The notes under the pieces were generated by a model. That model was not told the origin of the DNA, did no database searches, and saw nothing but the letters and a program-made list of their open reading frames with translations. A DNA stretch of 64,000 nt from an uncultured Clostridia bacterium. Its GTDB lineage: Bacteria > Bacillota > Clostridia > Christensenellales > Aristaeellaceae. The position numbers were made by a program, and so were the translations under genes. Shown in pieces: positions 7,093-14,595 of the stretch. The stretch lies in NCBI GenBank assembly GCA_934667105.1, contig CAKULG010000012.1, positions 41,140-105,139 of the forward strand. Direction: 5' to 3'. Each line of letters begins with the position of its first letter. The first letter of the stretch is position 1.

Positions 7093-7095
7093 GCG

Positions 7096-7224
7096 CCCCC
7101 CGGTGAAAGCACAAAGAAAGTACATCGGCACGCCCGCAATGCTTTGTATTTCTTCAAACGTCAGCTTAAAGGACGGGCTCCCCTTCTTCCGCGCATATTC
7201 CCACAAGGCGGTATATTTGCTCAT
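7096..7224 (-). pseudogene. truncated DUF7662-like small protein (remnant)
   Basis: From the ATG at 7224 the translation MSKYTALWEYARKKGSPSF continuing KLTFEEIQSIAGVP matches the beginning of small DUF7662 domain proteins, which typically run WEYI..G...F.LTFEEIE.I.G.P. The match stops after about 36 residues, and the frame then runs into GC-rich unrelated sequence and into the lysA promoter and gene. Two 22-bp direct repeats (7217-7238 and 7241-7262) overlap its start. I read it as a decayed gene cut during rearrangement; recognition of the domain is from memory. Confidence 0.5.
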
Positions 7225-7262
7225 TGCGTGTTTTTCTCTGTTGCTCATTGCGTGTTTTTCTC
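7217..7262. repeat. 22-bp direct repeat, two copies
   Basis: TTGCTCATTGCGTGTTTTTC followed by TC occurs at 7217-7238 and 7241-7262, separated by TG. It duplicates the start codon region of the truncated DUF7662-like remnant. Confidence 0.8.
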
Positions 7263-7309
7263 CCTGTTGACTCAGCATCGCACGATTGCCGGCGTTACGC
7301 TTACGGCGT

Positions 7310-7347
7310 CCCGGCGACCCGGCGACCCGGCGACCCGGCGACCCGGA
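7310..7347. repeat. 8-bp tandem repeat CCCGGCGA (4 copies plus partial)
   Basis: CCCGGCGA repeats at 7310, 7318, 7326 and 7334, followed by CCCGGA. It lies in a 340-nt non-coding gap and has no coding sense in either strand. Confidence 0.9.
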
Positions 7348-7507
7348 AAATCATAGCACAGCCCGAATAGATTATTCAGCGGAAAAATTCCTGCGGCGTA
7401 TTGCCGCTTGCCTTGCGATGGGAGGGATAGCGGCCGCCGCGTCGATATTGCCCGCCGCCAGGAAAGAATGAAGAAAGAAGCGGGCCCACGCGGCCAGCCC
7501 ACAGCGC

Positions 7508-7535
7508 GCAGGGGCGCAGAAAACTGCGCCCCTGC
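7508..7535. terminator. perfect hairpin downstream of the P-loop ATPase gene
   Basis: GCAGGGGCGCAG / CTGCGCCCCTGC, 12-bp stem with a four-base AAAA (TTTT on the minus strand) loop, 33 nt past the stop of the minus-strand gene. No U tract. The rest of 7348-7507 holds no gene that I can support. Confidence 0.55.
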
Positions 7536-7567
7536 ATGGTCAATTGCGGACAGCCCTCGTATCCCCT

Positions 7568-8596
7568 TCACGCCTCCGGCAGCTCGCTGAGGAATTCCTG
7601 CTTGATGGCGTTCAGGCGGCCGTAATCCATGGCGTCCACATAATAGCGCTCCAGCGCGTCGTGGCGTTCCTTGGCCTGGGCCAGGGAATCCACCGCCTGG
7701 TTAAGGGTCAAATCGTAAACCGCCCGGTCAAAGGCCAGGCGCGGCCCCTCCCGGCGCAGGGCGGCGGCCTCCATCTCAGGGGCGAAGGTTCGGGCGTCCA
7801 TCAGCACGGCGGTGGTAAACAGCGCGTCGCCCACCCGCACATGCAAAAGCCGCCCCGCATCCAGCGGATCATGATACGCGGCCCGCTCCAGCCCCTTTTG
7901 CTCCGCCGCGTTCCAAAGCGGGGCCAGGAGGGCGTGGGTGTCAAAGCCCCAGGGCGCGTCCAGGCAATAGACGTTTTTCTCCAGGATGGAATCCACCTGC
8001 TGCAATACCCCCTGGCAGGTGATGGCCTGGGCAAAGGCATGGGCCGCGCCGCCCTGGGGCGCAGCGGGCAGCAGGGCCAGCAACTCCTCCTCCAACGCCC
8101 GGCGGGCCTTTTGCGAAAGCGCCCCATCGTAAACCGCCGCCGCATCCTCCCGTAGGCTGCGAGCCGCCGCCAGGCAGCGATAGGCCCGGGCGAAGGCTCC
8201 CGAAATTTCCCGGGTCAGGCCCTCGATTTCCTCCCGCTGGGCCTCCAGCTGCTTTTCATCCAGGCACACCCCCAGGTTCAAAATGCCGTCCGCCGCCCCG
8301 GGCAGCCGGGGATCCACAATGTGCGGCGCGGTGCCGTCCAGCACCAGAAAGCCGTTTTCCCGCACCAGCACCGCGTCCAGGCTATCCGGATCTCCCGAGC
8401 AATGGTAATAACTCACCCCCGCCCCCAGATCCTCGTAATGCCGGCCCACGGCCCGCATCAGCGTGCTTTTGCCCACCCCCGGGCCGCCCTTGAGAATCAC
8501 CGTGCGCCGGGCGCGGCCCCGCAAATTCTCAAAAAAGCCCATGAACCCGGCGCTGGTGTTGCTGCCGGGAAAAAGATGACGAACGGAAGGCTCCAT
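7568..8596 (-). CDS. P-loop ATPase of the PRK06851-like family, function unknown
   Basis: 342 aa from the ATG at 8596, preceded by AAGGAGG. A Walker A motif GGPGVGKST lies at residues 37-45, close to the N-terminus, in a context (HLFPGSNTSAGFMGFF, YYHCSGDPDSLDAV) that recurs in a conserved family of Firmicutes ATP-binding proteins, often annotated as hypothetical ATPase. The duplicated layout of some homologues is not seen. No membrane segments. It is alone in its transcription unit, with hairpins on both sides. I do not know its substrate. Confidence 0.8.
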   Translation of the reverse strand: MEPSVRHLFPGSNTSAGFMGFFENLRGRARRTVILKGGPGVGKSTLMRAVGRHYEDLGAGVSYYHCSGDPDSLDAVLVRENGFLVLDGTAPHIVDPRLPGAADGILNLGVCLDEKQLEAQREEIEGLTREISGAFARAYRCLAAARSLREDAAAVYDGALSQKARRALEEELLALLPAAPQGGAAHAFAQAITCQGVLQQVDSILEKNVYCLDAPWGFDTHALLAPLWNAAEQKGLERAAYHDPLDAGRLLHVRVGDALFTTAVLMDARTFAPEMEAAALRREGPRLAFDRAVYDLTLNQAVDSLAQAKERHDALERYYVDAMDYGRLNAIKQEFLSELPEA

Positions 8597-8681
8597 AAAA
8601 AATTCCTCCTTACATGCTGTGAATTCAGGCCCTCTCACAATATGCGGGGGAACGGGGAAATAGTATTATATTATGTATTAT

Positions 8682-8721
8682 GCGAGAGGAGGTTCTTTGT
8701 GGCCAAAGAACCCCCTCTCGC
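8682..8721. repeat. intergenic hairpin family, downstream of the GNAT gene
   Basis: GCGAGAGGAGGTTCTTTG TGGC CAAAGAACC-rich right arm ending CCTCTCGC. Lies past the 3' end of the minus-strand operon 13811-8789. Confidence 0.75.
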
Positions 8722-8788
8722 GCTCTCCCAGGAAAGCCGTATGGGGCGACACCTCAAAGAACGGTTCTCCCCGCATCATTTTCTCTTT

Positions 8789-9229
8789 TTATTCTTCCCG
8801 TATCATCTGCGCGTAAGGCAGGGAGACATAGCCCAGCCGGGCGTAAAGCCGCCGGGCGGCCTCATTTTCCGGCTCCACCTCCAGGCGGAAGCGGGCGGCG
8901 CGGGGATACCGGGCGCGAATCTGCTCCAGGCAGGCGCGGCCCAGGCCCCGGTTCTGGAAGGCGGGGCGGATATACAGTTCCTCAATCCACACCACCATGC
9001 CCCCCGCCTCGTTGCTATAGGTGAAGGAGAACTGCGCGTAGCCCGCATTTTCGTCCGCCTCGCGCACCAGAAAGGCGGCGGCGAAGGGGCTGCCGGAAAG
9101 AATTTCCGCGCAGGTGGCTTCAAAATGCGCGTCCGGCACGGGGGCCAGCACGGCGGGGGAATGATAAAATTCCCGCATCAGGGCGATTAACGCCCCCTGG
9201 TTTTCCTGGGTCAGTTTTTCCAGCGTCAT
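8789..9229 (-). CDS. GNAT-family N-acetyltransferase
   Basis: 146 aa from the ATG at 9229, whose ATGA overlaps the stop of the VTC-domain gene, so translation is probably coupled. The GNAT fold is clear: acetyl-CoA pyrophosphate loop FQNRGLGRACL (residues 91-101), followed by RFRLEVEPENEAARRLYARLGY, the usual motif B. The acceptor is not predictable. It is the last gene of the CotH-DUF4956-VTC operon and may be a passenger. Confidence 0.9.
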   Translation of the reverse strand: MTLEKLTQENQGALIALMREFYHSPAVLAPVPDAHFEATCAEILSGSPFAAAFLVREADENAGYAQFSFTYSNEAGGMVVWIEELYIRPAFQNRGLGRACLEQIRARYPRAARFRLEVEPENEAARRLYARLGYVSLPYAQMIREE

Positions 9230-9930
9230 TCTTTTTCCTCGTAGCGTCGGCACAGGGTGTATTTGGAAATGGCGGTCTGCACCGCCTCGGGGCAGGCGAA
9301 GGAAAGCAGCGAAGCGATATACGGCGGGAGCACCCGGTTGTATTTCACTTCCAGGATGATATTCTCCTCCCCATCCAGCACCGGGATGGTGGGCACGTCG
9401 GGGTTAAACAGATCGATGGAATTCATGCCCGTGCGCAGCATGGTGTCAAAGGTGATGCGCACCTCCTCCGCCGGGTGCAGGAAAGCCTCCCGCCGGTAAT
9501 CCACAATCACCACGGGGTGCAGCAGCCGGGTGCGCATTTCGCGATACACATCCCGGATCAGGCCGCTGCCCGTTTTTTCCAGGCCGTCCGGATCTCCGGC
9601 GATAATCTGCTCCGCCATATCCCGGGAGATCTGCGCCGAGCGCTTGGAAATCAGCGCGCCCACCTTGGTTTTGCATTCCATAAAGATTTCGCGATCGGAA
9701 TAATTATAGATACGCATGCGGTATTTATCCCGATCCTTCACGCCGTTGATTTTATCGTAGAGCGCGTCGTCAAACACTGTGTCGAAATACAGGGAGCGGA
9801 TGTGATAAGAGCCCCCGTGGCGCACGGCGTTGGCGTCCAGCTTCAGGGCGCCCTTCAGCGTGCGGGAAAGCACCTCGTATTGCGGCCGGGCGATAAAATA
9901 TTTCAGTTCGTGGCGAAGCGGCAGCGCCAT
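9226..9930 (-). CDS. VTC-domain polyphosphate polymerase-like protein
   Basis: 234 aa, a full-length stand-alone VTC domain. Basic tunnel residues are visible: RHELKYFI at residues 6-13, SLYFDT, KYRMRIYNY, ECKTKVG, SKRSAQ, and the late ILEVKYN and PYIASLL. In yeast Vtc4 this triphosphate-tunnel fold makes polyphosphate from ATP, and the acidic/basic residues needed appear present. Unlike Vtc4 it has no SPX or membrane domain. It follows the DUF4956 membrane protein by 4 nt and overlaps the GNAT gene. In many Bacillota VTC, DUF4956 and CotH genes occur together, so a shared process at the cell surface is inferred. Confidence 0.9.
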   Translation of the reverse strand: MALPLRHELKYFIARPQYEVLSRTLKGALKLDANAVRHGGSYHIRSLYFDTVFDDALYDKINGVKDRDKYRMRIYNYSDREIFMECKTKVGALISKRSAQISRDMAEQIIAGDPDGLEKTGSGLIRDVYREMRTRLLHPVVIVDYRREAFLHPAEEVRITFDTMLRTGMNSIDLFNPDVPTIPVLDGEENIILEVKYNRVLPPYIASLLSFACPEAVQTAISKYTLCRRYEEKE

Positions 9931-9934
9931 AGCC

Positions 9935-10630
9935 TCACGCCCCCGCCTCGGTCTGGCAGGCCACCAGGGTGGCGTCGTGCACGCCGTTGATATCCAGCAT
10001 GGCGCTGACGATATTCACCCGGTGATCCAAGCGGATCTCCACCGTCATTTCCGCGCCGGAATGGGTGACGGTCTTGGAGCGCATGCGATGGAAGCGCACG
10101 CTGCGGCGCAGCTCGTTTTCAATATCGCTCTGGGCGTATTCATCATAATGCAGCACCAGCAGATAGCCGTTGGGCGTGCGCAGGCGCAGATAGGAAATGC
10201 CCAGCATAATCACCGAAATGCCCAGCACCGCCACAATGGCGATCACATAGGCGTTGGCCCCCAGCAGGATGCCCACCGTCAGCGACCAGAACATGTAGGC
10301 GGTATCCAGGGGATCCTTCACCGCAGTGCGGAAGCGCACGATGGACAGCGCGCCCACCATGCCCATGGACAGGGCCACGTTGCTGCCGATGCACATAACC
10401 ACCGGGGTGGTAACCAGGCAGAGCATAATCAGCGTCAGGGCGAAGGAGGGGCTGTAGAGTACCCCCCGGTAGGTTTTTTTATACACCAAGGCGATCACCG
10501 CCCCCGCCAGCAGCGCCGCCACCAGGGCGATGGCCACGTTGACCGGAGTGAAATTGGAAAGCTGATCCGCAAACCAATCGGAGAAGGTTTTTCCCTGGGC
10601 CACGTCGTTAAAGGTGATGCTTCCGTTCAT
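9935..10630 (-). CDS. DUF4956 membrane protein
   Basis: 231 aa, start at 10630 with AAGGAGG 9 nt upstream. Four to five hydrophobic helices occupy residues 30-165, containing the family signature SMGMVGALSIVRFRTAVKDPLD, followed by a soluble C-terminal domain (about 165-231). DUF4956 proteins are found next to VTC-domain proteins in bacteria, and are suspected to partner them in the membrane, perhaps to take up or export polyphosphate; this is inference. It sits between the CotH and VTC genes in one operon. Confidence 0.9.
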   Translation of the reverse strand: MNGSITFNDVAQGKTFSDWFADQLSNFTPVNVAIALVAALLAGAVIALVYKKTYRGVLYSPSFALTLIMLCLVTTPVVMCIGSNVALSMGMVGALSIVRFRTAVKDPLDTAYMFWSLTVGILLGANAYVIAIVAVLGISVIMLGISYLRLRTPNGYLLVLHYDEYAQSDIENELRRSVRFHRMRSKTVTHSGAEMTVEIRLDHRVNIVSAMLDINGVHDATLVACQTEAGA

Positions 10631-10685
10631 TGGTCAAGTCCTCCTTGTTCTCTCTATGGTAGTGCATTTTCCATGAAAAGTCAAA

Positions 10686-13600
10686 TTATTGCGCGTCCGG
10701 GTTGGCGGGGCGCTCGCCGAAATAGCGAATCATTTCGGCGTTGGAGAGGCCGAATTCCTCCTGCACATAGCCCCACAGCAGATAGGGCCGGCGGTTCATG
10801 GTATCCTTCATGCGGTTCACGCGGGTGCGCCAGTAGCGCAGATAGCCGTCCGCCGTGGTGGGGGAATCCACGTTAATGGTGCTTTCCTTGTATTCCGCCC
10901 AGCGGGCGTAATGGATGGGCAGCTCGGGCTCGATCAGGGCGGTGCATTCATCCAACTCGGCAATCATCACCTCGCTGGTGAGCGTTTGGAAAATCGTGCC
11001 GAAGCGGATGAAAAATTCCTGGCGAATCTCGTCGGATTCCAGCAGCTTTCGGAAAATCACGTTGTTGATCTTCTGCAGGCCCATGCCCTGCGTTTTCATA
11101 TACGACCAGGGGCTATTGAAATTGGATTTATACAGCCCGTAATCCAGATCGAACAGCAGGCATTTCCATTTGCTGCCCTCCGTGGGCATCTTGTAGAACA
11201 TGATGTTGCCCGGGTCGGAATCGCCGAAGAACATCTTGATGGCGAACCAATCCAGATAATTCTCCACGTCGATATGATCGTACAGGTATTGCAGATCCTC
11301 CGCCTTGGTATTGGGGGAGAGATTCTTTATTTCCTTGAGCATGGCCCGGTATTCGGCGTTGCTTCCCTGCACCACCGACCAGCTGCCCCGCAGGATGGTA
11401 ATATTTTCGATAATCGCCTTATCCGTTTCCAGATCCAGGCCCTCGTGCTGGGCGATGGAGAAGCGATCCTTGCGCTCCCGCAGGTTGTAATGCCCCCAGT
11501 AGGTGCCGTTGAGATACACCACCACGGGCCGCCAGGCCAGGGTTAGCACATCGGTATCCACGTATTTATCCACCAGCCGGGTCTGCACCCCGTCCGCCAC
11601 CCGGGTGAACACGTTATCGTTGCCGCTGTTGCGCAGGGCGAAGGATTTATAGAAGGTATATTCCCGGCTGTCGAACAGGGGATAATCGAAATATTTTTTC
11701 CCTGCCGCGGCCTGGGCCCGAACCTTGAAGGATTTCTGGGGCATATCCAGGGAGTAGTCCCCCATCAGATCCATTTTGACGCCCTGGGAAATGTAGGCTT
11801 CCTTGGAGGCCTGGCTGAAAATCTCCACATAGCCGGGGCGGTCCACCTTGCCGTAAGTGCGGTAGAGGGGGGTTTGGAAGGGAAGACTGCTTTTATCCAC
11901 CACGGTACATTTGCTCAGATCGGGCGCGTCGGACATCAGGCCGTTCTCCGTGTTCCACAACTCCTGGGGATCGCAGACCAGGGAAACCACGTCCAGGGTG
12001 TGGTAGGTGTTCATGATATAGGAGGCGGTGGCGGTTTCGGAGGGCTGCATGCCGCTTTCAAAGGCCCGGGCGCGGAACACGGTGGTTTTGCTGATGGTCA
12101 TGGGCCCGGCGTAAATTTCGCCGTTATCCACCGTGGGAATGGAGCCGTCGGTGGTGTAGCGCACGGTCACGCCCGGCTCGGCCTGGATGCTCACCTCCAG
12201 CTTGCCCTCGTACAGGCCGCTGGCCACGGCGAAGGAGGGCGCTTGCGAATAGCCGGAAAAGCCCGCGCCGTTGGGCGCGCCGGGCGTGGGCGCGTCATAA
12301 TAAAAAAAGCCGCCGGCCCCCAGCGTGCGGCCGTAGGACACGCCGGCGGGGATGGCCGGCAGATACAGCCTGTCCAGCACGCGGCCGGTGGCGTCCGAAA
12401 GCGTGGCCATCTCGCCCCCCGACCGGGAAAGCCCGAAGGAAGCGCACAGATGGGCGGCCGCCGACGCGGTGGATTTGTTCAGCAGCACCACCTTGTATTC
12501 CCCCGGGGCGATGACCGTGCCCTGGGGAAAGGTCCACTTCCGGGGCCAATTGATGTTATCGCTCAGCCCCCAGCCGGACAAATCGCGGCTCTGGGCGGAG
12601 GAATTATACAATTCCACATAATCGCAGGGGGATGCGTCCGCGAAGGCGCGCACCTGCCCCGCGGAGGACAGCACCTCGGAAATATACACCCCGGAGGCGT
12701 TCACCGCCCGCAGATATTCATCCGCCCGCCGTGCGCCCTCCTGGTTGTTGGGCGCGCCGGGGGTGGGCAGGGTGTAGACGCGCCAATCCAGCGATTCAGG
12801 ATCGCGGCCATAGCTCATATCCCGGCCCACGCCGGAAACCGTCACCCGGTCCACCAGTTCGCCCGCCAGCGTGGAAAGCACCAGCGTTTCTTCTTCATTA
12901 TTGACGGAGAAATTCGTGTGGGGATAGCCCGTGCCCGCCTCCACCTTATTTTTCCCGGAGCAGAACACCAGGTAATAGCCGCCCCCGGGAATCACCGCGT
13001 CCTTGGGGAAGGTCCATTTAACGGGCTTGGCGGGGTCGTCGCTCAGGGCCAGATTGCCCAGGGCGATGTCCTCGTCCCCCAGGTTATACAATTCCACCCA
13101 GTCGGAAAATTCGTCGTCCTCATCCCGCAGGCCGGAGCGGGGGCAGGGCGCCACCTCGTTAATCAGCAGCAGCCCCGGCGTGACGGCGTATTGGTTCATG
13201 TATTCCTGATGGCCCACGGCGCTGTTTTCAAAGCCGGGGGAATAATCGCTCGTTTTCTCCCATTGGCCCGCCGCGTTCCGGGCGTAGCTTTCATCCGCGT
13301 TCAGGGTGGGCACCTGCACATAATCGATGGCCAGGCCCGATTCGTCGAAGAGATACACCGCCTCCCCCAGGGAGGAGAGCTTAAACTTGGCGTGGAAGGT
13401 TCCGGCGGGATCGTCCTGGTTTTTGCCGTCGGCAAACACGATCACCCGTCCTCCCGGGGCCAGGGATACGTCGGGGAAGAGGAAGATAATCCGGTCGCTG
13501 CGGTCGGACAGGCCCACGCCCTTTAAATTCATGGGCGTATCCAGCGTGTTTTCAATTTCAATCCAATCGCCAAAGCCGCCCTTTTCATCGGGCAGGGCGC

Positions 13601-13811
13601 TGGCGTTGTCCGTCATCACCTCGGAAATGCGCAGCCCGGCATGGGAGGAAATTACGCCGTTGCTGGTTGCGTTGACGGCCTTAATGGTGGGCGTTTTGGG
13701 CATCACAAGAATAAAAAAGAGCAAAACGGCGGCCAGCGCCAGCAGCATCGGCATGCGCGCGTCCTTTTTGTTGTTATTGCTATAGCGTTTTTTGCGGCGG
13801 GATGCAGCCAT
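10686..13811 (-). CDS. membrane-anchored CotH-kinase protein with lamin-tail and chitobiase-like domains
   Basis: 1041 aa from the ATG at 13811. A basic N-terminus and one transmembrane segment (about residues 20-37) anchor a long extracellular part. Three lamin-tail domains follow, each starting LRISEV, LLINEV or VYISEV and containing DWIEIEN, DWVELYN or DYVELYN. Next is a CHB_HEX_C-like repeat (VTVRYTTDGSIPT), then a CotH kinase domain: GYVEIFSQ, KSFKVRAQ, NLRERKDRF, and FGDSDPGNIMFYK with LLFDLDYGLY supplying metal ligands. CotH enzymes phosphorylate secreted proteins on Ser in Bacillus spore coats. First gene of an operon with DUF4956, VTC and GNAT genes. A TATACT -10 box lies at 13891-13896 on the minus strand. 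Confidence 0.9.
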   Translation of the reverse strand: MAASRRKKRYSNNNKKDARMPMLLALAAVLLFFILVMPKTPTIKAVNATSNGVISSHAGLRISEVMTDNASALPDEKGGFGDWIEIENTLDTPMNLKGVGLSDRSDRIIFLFPDVSLAPGGRVIVFADGKNQDDPAGTFHAKFKLSSLGEAVYLFDESGLAIDYVQVPTLNADESYARNAAGQWEKTSDYSPGFENSAVGHQEYMNQYAVTPGLLLINEVAPCPRSGLRDEDDEFSDWVELYNLGDEDIALGNLALSDDPAKPVKWTFPKDAVIPGGGYYLVFCSGKNKVEAGTGYPHTNFSVNNEEETLVLSTLAGELVDRVTVSGVGRDMSYGRDPESLDWRVYTLPTPGAPNNQEGARRADEYLRAVNASGVYISEVLSSAGQVRAFADASPCDYVELYNSSAQSRDLSGWGLSDNINWPRKWTFPQGTVIAPGEYKVVLLNKSTASAAAHLCASFGLSRSGGEMATLSDATGRVLDRLYLPAIPAGVSYGRTLGAGGFFYYDAPTPGAPNGAGFSGYSQAPSFAVASGLYEGKLEVSIQAEPGVTVRYTTDGSIPTVDNGEIYAGPMTISKTTVFRARAFESGMQPSETATASYIMNTYHTLDVVSLVCDPQELWNTENGLMSDAPDLSKCTVVDKSSLPFQTPLYRTYGKVDRPGYVEIFSQASKEAYISQGVKMDLMGDYSLDMPQKSFKVRAQAAAGKKYFDYPLFDSREYTFYKSFALRNSGNDNVFTRVADGVQTRLVDKYVDTDVLTLAWRPVVVYLNGTYWGHYNLRERKDRFSIAQHEGLDLETDKAIIENITILRGSWSVVQGSNAEYRAMLKEIKNLSPNTKAEDLQYLYDHIDVENYLDWFAIKMFFGDSDPGNIMFYKMPTEGSKWKCLLFDLDYGLYKSNFNSPWSYMKTQGMGLQKINNVIFRKLLESDEIRQEFFIRFGTIFQTLTSEVMIAELDECTALIEPELPIHYARWAEYKESTINVDSPTTADGYLRYWRTRVNRMKDTMNRRPYLLWGYVQEEFGLSNAEMIRYFGERPANPDAQ

Positions 13812-14135
13812 GACGGCCCCCCTTTCTTTTTTCCAGCGCCCCGGCCGCGCCCGGGCGCGAATTCTGCGGCATAAAGCGAAACACGGTGTCAGTATACCAC
13901 ACAAATGCAGAACGCAAAAGAGTCATTTTTTCATCCCGCGTCAAAATTTACAGTTTTTTCGTTTTTCCCGCGTGCGTTTCTAAAATGAAACGGCGGCCGT
14001 TTCGAGGGGCTTTGCCTGTAATTCAAACGGGCTCCTTCTGGTAAAGCGAAGGGGGAAGAAGCGGAAGCGCGGGGAAAACCGCAGAAAAATACCCCGAACG
14101 AATTTCGAAGCGCGCGTGAGCGCGGGGGCGTTGGA
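13812..14135. other. intergenic region between the CotH operon and the XRE gene
   Basis: No gene is supported. It holds the CotH leader, including a TATACT -10-like box on the minus strand at 13891-13896 with only a weak -35, and AT-rich sequence up to about 13980. The 13990-14135 part is the 3' flank of the minus-strand XRE gene with no clear terminator. Confidence 0.5.
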
Positions 14136-14465
14136 TTATTTTTTCAGCAGCGTTTTCACCACCGTCCGAACGCATTCCTGTTCCTCCGGCTTCAGCGCCC
14201 GAAAGCAAGTTACCAGCTCCGCCTCCTGGGCGTTTAGGGCGTAGGGCTCCGCCGCCTCAATTTTTCGCCGCACGTCCGTATAGCCCACAATATAATCGAT
14301 CGACGTATTGAAATATGAAGCCATGCGCTTCAAGATCTCGATTTCCGGCTCAATTTTATGATTTTCATATTTATTGATCGAAGGCTGGCTGATTTGCAGC
14401 GCGTCGGCCAGCCGCTGCTGGCTGATGCCGTATTCCTGCCGCAGTCGTTTTAAATTTGGAAGCAT
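14136..14465 (-). CDS. XRE-family HTH transcriptional regulator
   Basis: 109 aa. Residues 5-60 form a classic Cro/CI helix-turn-helix (LKRLRQEYGISQQRLADALQ, SQPSINKYENHKIEPEIEIL), followed by the common small-regulator tail FNTSIDYIVGYTD. The C-terminal 40 residues (LVTCFRALKPEEQECVRTVV) are the short dimerisation tail common in such proteins. Divergent from the secreted protein at 14596 with 130 nt between starts, so it might control that gene or itself; no operator is apparent. Confidence 0.92.
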   Translation of the reverse strand: MLPNLKRLRQEYGISQQRLADALQISQPSINKYENHKIEPEIEILKRMASYFNTSIDYIVGYTDVRRKIEAAEPYALNAQEAELVTCFRALKPEEQECVRTVVKTLLKK

Positions 14466-14527
14466 TTTCTCACCTCAAATTATTTTAACAACTGTGCGGA
14501 ATAAAGAAAAAATCCATTAGTGAATCA

Positions 14528-14556
14528 TTTACAACAACCAGCAGTTATAATATAAT
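14528..14556 (+). promoter_or_regulatory. promoter of the secreted protein at 14596
   Basis: TTTACA (14528), 17 nt, TATAAT (14551-14556). The ribosome binding site AGAGGAGG follows at 14580. Confidence 0.85.
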
Positions 14557-14595
14557 GGAAACGGTGGTAAAATTTCTATAAGAGGAGGCCTGCCC

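Noticed and set aside
7310..7347. CCCGGCGA tandem repeat as a CRISPR-like array
   Set aside because: Unit is only 8 bp without spacers; simple tandem slippage.
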